From Flavobacterium sp. (lineage in GTDB: Bacteria; Bacteroidota; Bacteroidia; Flavobacteriales; Flavobacteriaceae), in contig JALRGT010000032.1 of NCBI GenBank assembly GCA_023259675.1, positions 1 to 34,054 of the forward strand: a stretch of DNA of 34,054 bases. Reading direction: 5' to 3'. Position 1 is the stretch's first letter. The number at the start of each line of letters is the position of its first letter. The notes below the pieces were generated by a model. The model was not told where the DNA came from. It searched no databases and saw nothing but the letters and a program-made list of their open reading frames with translations. A program made the translations under genes and the position numbers. Positions 29,984 through 34,054 of this stretch are shown in pieces.

Positions 29984-30880
29984 TTGAATCAGATAGTTTC
30001 CATAGCATTTCCCAATTCCATTTCTGTTTCCATCAAACGGGAAGATTTATTGCATCCTTTTGTGTCGGGAAATAAATTCCGCAAACTGAAGTATAATTTG
30101 CTTCAGGCGAAAGAAGAGAATCAGAAAACGTTGCTGACCTTTGGAGGTGCTTTTTCCAATCATATTGCGGCGGTCGCTTTTGCCGGAAAGGAAAACGGAT
30201 TTAAAACCATCGGAATTATTCGGGGCGATGAATTGCGGGATAAAATCGTAGAGAATCCCACCTTGTCTTTTGCCCAAAATTGTGGGATGCAATTGGAATT
30301 TGTTTCCAGAGATGACTATCGGTCAAAAGAGGAAACGGCATTTTTGGATGCTTTAAAACAGAAATTTGGCGACTTTTATTTGGTTCCCGAAGGAGGGACA
30401 AATGCCTTGGCTATAAAGGGCTGCCAGGAAATTTTAACCGAAGAGGATGCCTCATTTGATTATGTGTGTTGTGCGGTGGGAACAGGTGGAACCATTTCGG
30501 GAATTATCAACAGTATTTTGCCTCATCAAAAAGTTTTAGGATTTCCTGCCTTAAAAGGCGATTTTTTGAAAGAGGAAATTCGTAATTTTGCCACAAACGA
30601 AAATTGGACTTTAATTTCAGAGTATCATTTTGGCGGATACGGCAAAGTAAATCAGGAATTAATCACATTCATTAATTCGTTTTATGCCCAAACACAAATC
30701 CCATTAGATCCAATTTATACTGGAAAAATGGTTTTTGGCGTAATGGATTTAATCCAACAAAATTATTTTCCTGAAAAGGCCAAAATTCTACTCATTCATA
30801 CAGGAGGAATTCAAGGCATAAAAGGAATGAACATAAAATTAAAAAACAAACAATTACCAACAATAGCTATCGATGTTTAA
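29984..30880 (+). CDS. PLP-dependent 1-aminocyclopropane-1-carboxylate deaminase / D-cysteine desulfhydrase family enzyme
   Basis: 298 residues. Fold-type II PLP enzyme: IKREDLLHPFVSGNKFRKLKYNL (about 17-39) contains the Schiff-base lysine (Lys31 in SGNK). FGGAFSNHIAA holds the substrate Ser/Asn loop, and VGTGGTISGI is the phosphate loop. The end HTGGIQGIKGM is typical. Reactions in this family open ACC to 2-oxobutanoate and ammonia or release sulfide from D-cysteine; the actual substrate cannot be told. The frame has no ATG before the family's N-terminal motif; the only sensible start is a TTG at 29984, 2 bp after the HEXXH gene. Its end overlaps the next gene by 8 bp. Confidence 0.88.
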   Translation: MNQIVSIAFPNSISVSIKREDLLHPFVSGNKFRKLKYNLLQAKEENQKTLLTFGGAFSNHIAAVAFAGKENGFKTIGIIRGDELRDKIVENPTLSFAQNCGMQLEFVSRDDYRSKEETAFLDALKQKFGDFYLVPEGGTNALAIKGCQEILTEEDASFDYVCCAVGTGGTISGIINSILPHQKVLGFPALKGDFLKEEIRNFATNENWTLISEYHFGGYGKVNQELITFINSFYAQTQIPLDPIYTGKMVFGVMDLIQQNYFPEKAKILLIHTGGIQGIKGMNIKLKNKQLPTIAIDV

Positions 30881-31748
30881 AAAAATCCTACTTGTTTTTA
30901 TCAGTTTCATGTTAATGAGTTGCAATGTCTCAAAATCGGCTATTGTAACTTCTGGGGCGACGCCTCCTAAAGCTAAAAAAGCAATAGTTCGTGCTCCCAA
31001 AACTAAAAAAGTAGTGAAACCTGTCACAAGAAATACTACCACAGAAGCAAATGAAACAAGTGAAGTAATCGAATCGACTTCAAGAACTTATGTGACTAAT
31101 GACATCATCAGCAATTATATTGCCCAATATAAAGACGTGGCCATGGGCAATATGAAAAGTTATGGGATTCCGGCGAGTATTATTTTGGCTCAGGGAATTT
31201 TAGAATCAGGAGCAGGAAACGGAGATTTAGCTCTGACTGCAAATAATCATTTTGGAATAAAATGTCATGTAGACTGGATGGGAGAATCCGTAAGACATGA
31301 TGATGATGCGAGGCAGGAGTGTTTTAGAAAATACAAAGAACCAGGAGAATCGTTTAAAGACCATGCCTTGTTTTTGACAGGCAGAACCCGTTATGCCAGT
31401 TTGTTCGATTTGTCTAAAGATGATTATCAGGCTTGGGCCAAAGGCTTGAGGAAAGCCGGTTATGCGACAGACCCAAGATATCCGGAAAAATTAATTTCAT
31501 ATATTCAACGGTATCATTTAGATCAATTTGATGCTCAAGTGCTAGGAAAGGAATATACAGCTGTTGTAACGGAACCCATGAGAGTAGCCAGTGCATACAA
31601 TCCGAATGCGACCTATTATGAGGTTCAAAAAGGGGATACCTTGTATTCTATTTCAAAAAAATTCAACTTATTGCTGGCTGAATTAAAACAAAAAAATAAC
31701 TTATCTGAAAACACCTTATCAATTGGTCAAAAATTGATAGTGAAATAA
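30873..31748 (+). CDS. Glucosaminidase-LysM lipoprotein (peptidoglycan hydrolase)
   Basis: 291 residues. Lipobox LMSC with Cys17. A Lys/Thr-rich linker (about 30-75) leads to a GH73 N-acetylglucosaminidase domain at about 78-215. Its family motifs are GIPASIILAQGILESGAGNGDLA, with the probable catalytic Glu in ILESG, NNHFGIKCH and YPEKLISYIQRY. One LysM domain closes the protein (about 245-291, YYEVQKGDTLYSISKKF). It should cut peptidoglycan glycan strands while tethered to a membrane. It overlaps the PLP enzyme gene by 8 bp and lies 20 bp before hemL, so the group is probably one transcript. Confidence 0.93.
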   Translation: MFKKILLVFISFMLMSCNVSKSAIVTSGATPPKAKKAIVRAPKTKKVVKPVTRNTTTEANETSEVIESTSRTYVTNDIISNYIAQYKDVAMGNMKSYGIPASIILAQGILESGAGNGDLALTANNHFGIKCHVDWMGESVRHDDDARQECFRKYKEPGESFKDHALFLTGRTRYASLFDLSKDDYQAWAKGLRKAGYATDPRYPEKLISYIQRYHLDQFDAQVLGKEYTAVVTEPMRVASAYNPNATYYEVQKGDTLYSISKKFNLLLAELKQKNNLSENTLSIGQKLIVK

Positions 31749-31768
31749 TACACAAATTGTAAATCAAA

Positions 31769-33055
31769 ATGTTATATAAAAGAAGTAGTCAGCTTTTTGC
31801 GGAAGCAGAAAAAGTAATTCCAGGTGGTGTAAATTCGCCGGTGAGAGCATTCAAATCTGTTGGAGGAACGCCCATTTTTGTTAAAAGTGCCAAAGGAGCC
31901 TATTTGTATGATGAAGACGGAAACCGTTTGATAGACTATATCAATTCTTGGGGTCCCATGATTTTAGGACATGCCTACGAACCGGTTGTTGAAGCTGTAA
32001 TCGAGAAAGCCAAATTAGGAACTTCTTTTGGAATGCCAACTGAATTAGAGACTAAAATCGCAGCTTTGGCTGTTGATATGGTTCCGAATATTGATAAAAT
32101 ACGATTTGTAAATTCAGGTACCGAAGCCTGTATGAGCGCCATTAGATTGGCTCGTGGATTTACCAAAAGAGATAAAATAATCAAATTTTCCGGTTGTTAC
32201 CACGGACATTCCGATTCGTTTTTGATTCAGGCGGGAAGCGGCGCGATTACTTTTGGTACCCCAAACAGTCCTGGAGTTACCGAAGGAACGGCCAAAGATA
32301 CTTTATTGGCATCCTACAATGATTTAGAGAATGTCAAAACATTAATTGAAGCCAATAAAAATGAAATCGCGGCCATAATCGTTGAGCCTGTGGCCGGTAA
32401 TATGGGATGTATTCCGCCTAAAGAAGGCTTTTTGCAAGGATTGAGAGATTTGTGTTCCGCAAACGGAATCTTATTGATTTTTGATGAGGTGATGACGGGT
32501 TTCCGTTTGGCGAGAGGTGGAGTTCAGGAATTATCTGGTGTAGATGCCGATATCGTTTGTTTCGGAAAAGTAATTGGTGGCGGTTTACCGGTTGGGGCTT
32601 TTGCCGCTCGCGCCGAAATAATGAATTATTTAGCGCCTCTGGGACCTGTTTACCAAGCCGGAACTTTATCTGGAAATCCGTTGGCAATGGCTGCCGGATT
32701 GGCAATGCTACAAGCATTGGATAGTGACCGAGAAATATTCAAACGTTTGGATGAAAAAACGGCTTATTTAGCTGCCGGAATAGATCGCGTTCTGAAAGAA
32801 AATAAAATAGCATTTACCATCAATAGAGTGGGGTCGATGATTTCTGTCCATTTTGATGCGAATCCGGTGTTTGATTTTAAATCAGCCGCTAAAGGAGATA
32901 ATGAAATATTCAAAAAGTTTTTCCACGGATTGTTACAAGAGGGAATTTATATTGCTCCTTCAGCCTACGAAACTTGGTTTATAACCGATGCTTTAACCTA
33001 TGAAGATTTAGATTTTACCATTCAGGCAATTGCTAAAGTGTCTAAAATGATTTAA
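31769..33055 (+). CDS. hemL: Glutamate-1-semialdehyde 2,1-aminomutase
   Basis: 428 residues, normal length. Motifs: [16 protein letters not shown] (start), [18 protein letters not shown], the substrate pocket [14 protein letters not shown], and the PLP lysine in [14 protein letters not shown] (near residue 267). The enzyme makes 5-aminolevulinate from glutamate-1-semialdehyde in the C5 route to haem. It starts 20 bp after the glucosaminidase gene. The strong terminator downstream marks the end of the transcription unit. Confidence 0.97.
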   Translation: MLYKRSSQLFAEAEKVIPGGVNSPVRAFKSVGGTPIFVKSAKGAYLYDEDGNRLIDYINSWGPMILGHAYEPVVEAVIEKAKLGTSFGMPTELETKIAALAVDMVPNIDKIRFVNSGTEACMSAIRLARGFTKRDKIIKFSGCYHGHSDSFLIQAGSGAITFGTPNSPGVTEGTAKDTLLASYNDLENVKTLIEANKNEIAAIIVEPVAGNMGCIPPKEGFLQGLRDLCSANGILLIFDEVMTGFRLARGGVQELSGVDADIVCFGKVIGGGLPVGAFAARAEIMNYLAPLGPVYQAGTLSGNPLAMAAGLAMLQALDSDREIFKRLDEKTAYLAAGIDRVLKENKIAFTINRVGSMISVHFDANPVFDFKSAAKGDNEIFKKFFHGLLQEGIYIAPSAYETWFITDALTYEDLDFTIQAIAKVSKMI

Positions 33056-33128
33056 TAATTGGTTATGAGAATGTTCAAGGCATTTTATTGATATTCTAAA
33101 TAGACCAATCTGGTTAATTAGATTAAAT

Positions 33129-33174
33129 AAAAAACAGATGCAAAAGTCGATTTGCATCTGTTTTTTTTTTTTTT
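33129..33174 (+). terminator. Terminator of hemL
   Basis: Perfect 16-bp stem, 33129-33144 with 33151-33166, a 6-nt loop and a run of more than ten T. The rest of the 255-bp gap before the PAS gene is AT-rich with no other clear signal. Confidence 0.95.
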
Positions 33175-33310
33175 GAAATATTTGTGATATATTTATTATT
33201 AATATATGTTAAAAAATATATTTTTGTAACTGTTTTATCATACTTTTATATTTTAAAAAAACTCAAACAAGTTTTTAAAGTTAGTTGCCCATCTTTTAAA
33301 TTAAAGAATT

Positions 33311-33973
33311 ATGAAAGATATTCTAAACAAATTGGGGGGTAAGTCTAAGAAGGATTTCTTGAAATTATTATATACCTATCAAAAAGTCATAGATTATAAT
33401 ATCATTTGTAGTATTACAAGTGTTGACGGATCAATTATTTATGTAAATGATAAGTTTTGTACAGTTAGCAAGTATTCTATTGAAGAATTAATTGGTAAAG
33501 ATCACAGAATTGTAAATTCAGGTCACCATTCTAAAGATTTTTTTTCGGAAATGTGGACTAAAATCAAGGCGGGTAAAATTTGGCATGGAGAAATGAAAAG
33601 TAAAGCAAAAGACGGTTCGTTTTTTTGGTTAGATACGACTATACTTCCTGTTTATGATTCTTATGGTAAATTAGATCATTTTTTTTCATTAAGGTTATTG
33701 ATTAATGATAAGAAAAAGTTGGAAGAAGAAAAGAAGGAACATGCACGTGCACTTCAAGATATGATTTTTTTGACCTCTCATAAAGTAAGACTACCGATTT
33801 CCAATATTCTGGGAATTGCAAACCAAATGGAGGACTGCATTGATTCTAAAGAGGAATTAAAAGAAATGATTGAGTATTTGAAACAGTCCGCTTTAACCCT
33901 AGATATTTGTACAAAAGAGTTTTCAAATTTTATTTATGAAATGAAAAAAGAAAATTCATTTTTTGAAAGTTAG
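33311..33973 (+). CDS. PAS-DHp sensor protein without ATPase domain
   Basis: 220 residues. A PAS domain covers about 28-135 (SITSVDGSIIYVNDKFCTVSKYSIEELIG, IWHGEMKSKAKDGSFFWLD), followed by a charged coiled coil (about 132-148). A helix then resembles the phospho-acceptor region of histidine kinases, LTSHKVRLPISNILGIANQ, with His157 where kinases have HEIRTP or HKVRxP. The protein ends there, with no N-box or glycine-rich ATP lid. It may act as a phosphate-relay or dimerisation partner of a separate kinase. No partner gene is adjacent. No membrane segment or signal peptide. Confidence 0.85.
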   Translation: MKDILNKLGGKSKKDFLKLLYTYQKVIDYNIICSITSVDGSIIYVNDKFCTVSKYSIEELIGKDHRIVNSGHHSKDFFSEMWTKIKAGKIWHGEMKSKAKDGSFFWLDTTILPVYDSYGKLDHFFSLRLLINDKKKLEEEKKEHARALQDMIFLTSHKVRLPISNILGIANQMEDCIDSKEELKEMIEYLKQSALTLDICTKEFSNFIYEMKKENSFFES

Positions 33974-33983
33974 ATTTTTTTGG

Positions 33984-34054
33984 TAGTGTCTCACTAACTG
34001 TGTAAGTTGAAAAGTTATTCTGAAAAATATTTGAGCTCCTTTAAAAAGCTCAAA
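33984..34054. mobile_element. Possible left end of an insertion sequence, cut by the window edge
   Basis: The stretch TAGTGTCTCACTAACTGTGT at 33984-34003 has the look of IS256-family terminal repeats, which often carry GTGTC and CTGTGTAA motifs. Just inside is an 8-bp inverted repeat (34030-34037 with 34047-34054). No transposase is visible before the window ends, so this is only a suggestion. Confidence 0.3.

Noticed and set aside
1..34054. CRISPR arrays, rRNA genes and tRNA genes
   Set aside because: No regularly spaced repeats, no rRNA-like sequence and no tRNA cloverleaf with a T-loop GTTCAAATC-type motif in context were seen on either strand.

Overview
The window is a low-GC chromosomal segment from a member of the Bacteroidota, almost certainly Flavobacterium or a close relative. 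The support is A-rich translation starts without clear Shine-Dalgarno sequences, perfect TAnnTTTG-type -7 boxes, CarboxypepD_reg/outer-membrane beta-barrel proteins, a GSCFA protein, DUF5522, DUF4136, and the gene order peptidase M23 - MerR - LemA - TPM - TPM divergent from alaS. It holds about 27 complete protein genes, one gene cut by the left edge (fructose-1,6-bisphosphatase) and several gene remnants.

Layout. 1-2591: end of fbp, then the ribosome-linked GTPases era and der, with a structured dispersed element between them. 2569-5414: a decayed integrative element lying between a 22-bp direct repeat made of the last codons of der. It keeps the first codons of a tyrosine integrase, paired arm-type repeats, a secreted TolB-like propeller protein and a DinB-fold protein whose signal peptide is broken by an in-frame stop. 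5415-5750: displaced terminator and a small membrane protein. 6038-16341: two paralogous outer-membrane beta-barrel proteins flank a two-gene sensor kinase operon (PAS-GAF-PAS hybrid kinase, then REC-histidine kinase). Both intergenic gaps carry scars that look like the 3' end of the TPM gene that today lies downstream of the second barrel. 16434-19850 (minus): M23 peptidase, MerR regulator, LemA and two TPM proteins. 20113-22749: alaS. 23068-25951: two related lipoproteins and a GSCFA protein, with a copy of the GSCFA start left between the lipoproteins. 26003-26666: a REP-associated tyrosine transposase between two inverted REP hairpins. 26812-28626 (minus): an isoleucine-rich leader peptide and attenuator, ilvA, and a truncated haemoglobin. 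28702-29550 (minus): DUF4136 lipoprotein and DUF5522 protein. 29640-33055: small HEXXH protein, ACC-deaminase-like PLP enzyme, glucosaminidase-LysM lipoprotein, hemL. 33311-33973: PAS-DHp protein without an ATPase domain. The right edge may be the start of an insertion sequence.

The main themes beyond housekeeping genes are (i) a tyrosine-recombinase site in the 3' end of der, (ii) tandem duplications that left short gene-end scars at two places, (iii) a transcription attenuator ahead of ilvA, and (iv) an envelope-sensing locus of two barrels and two kinases. All calls come from reading the sequence; no database search was run.
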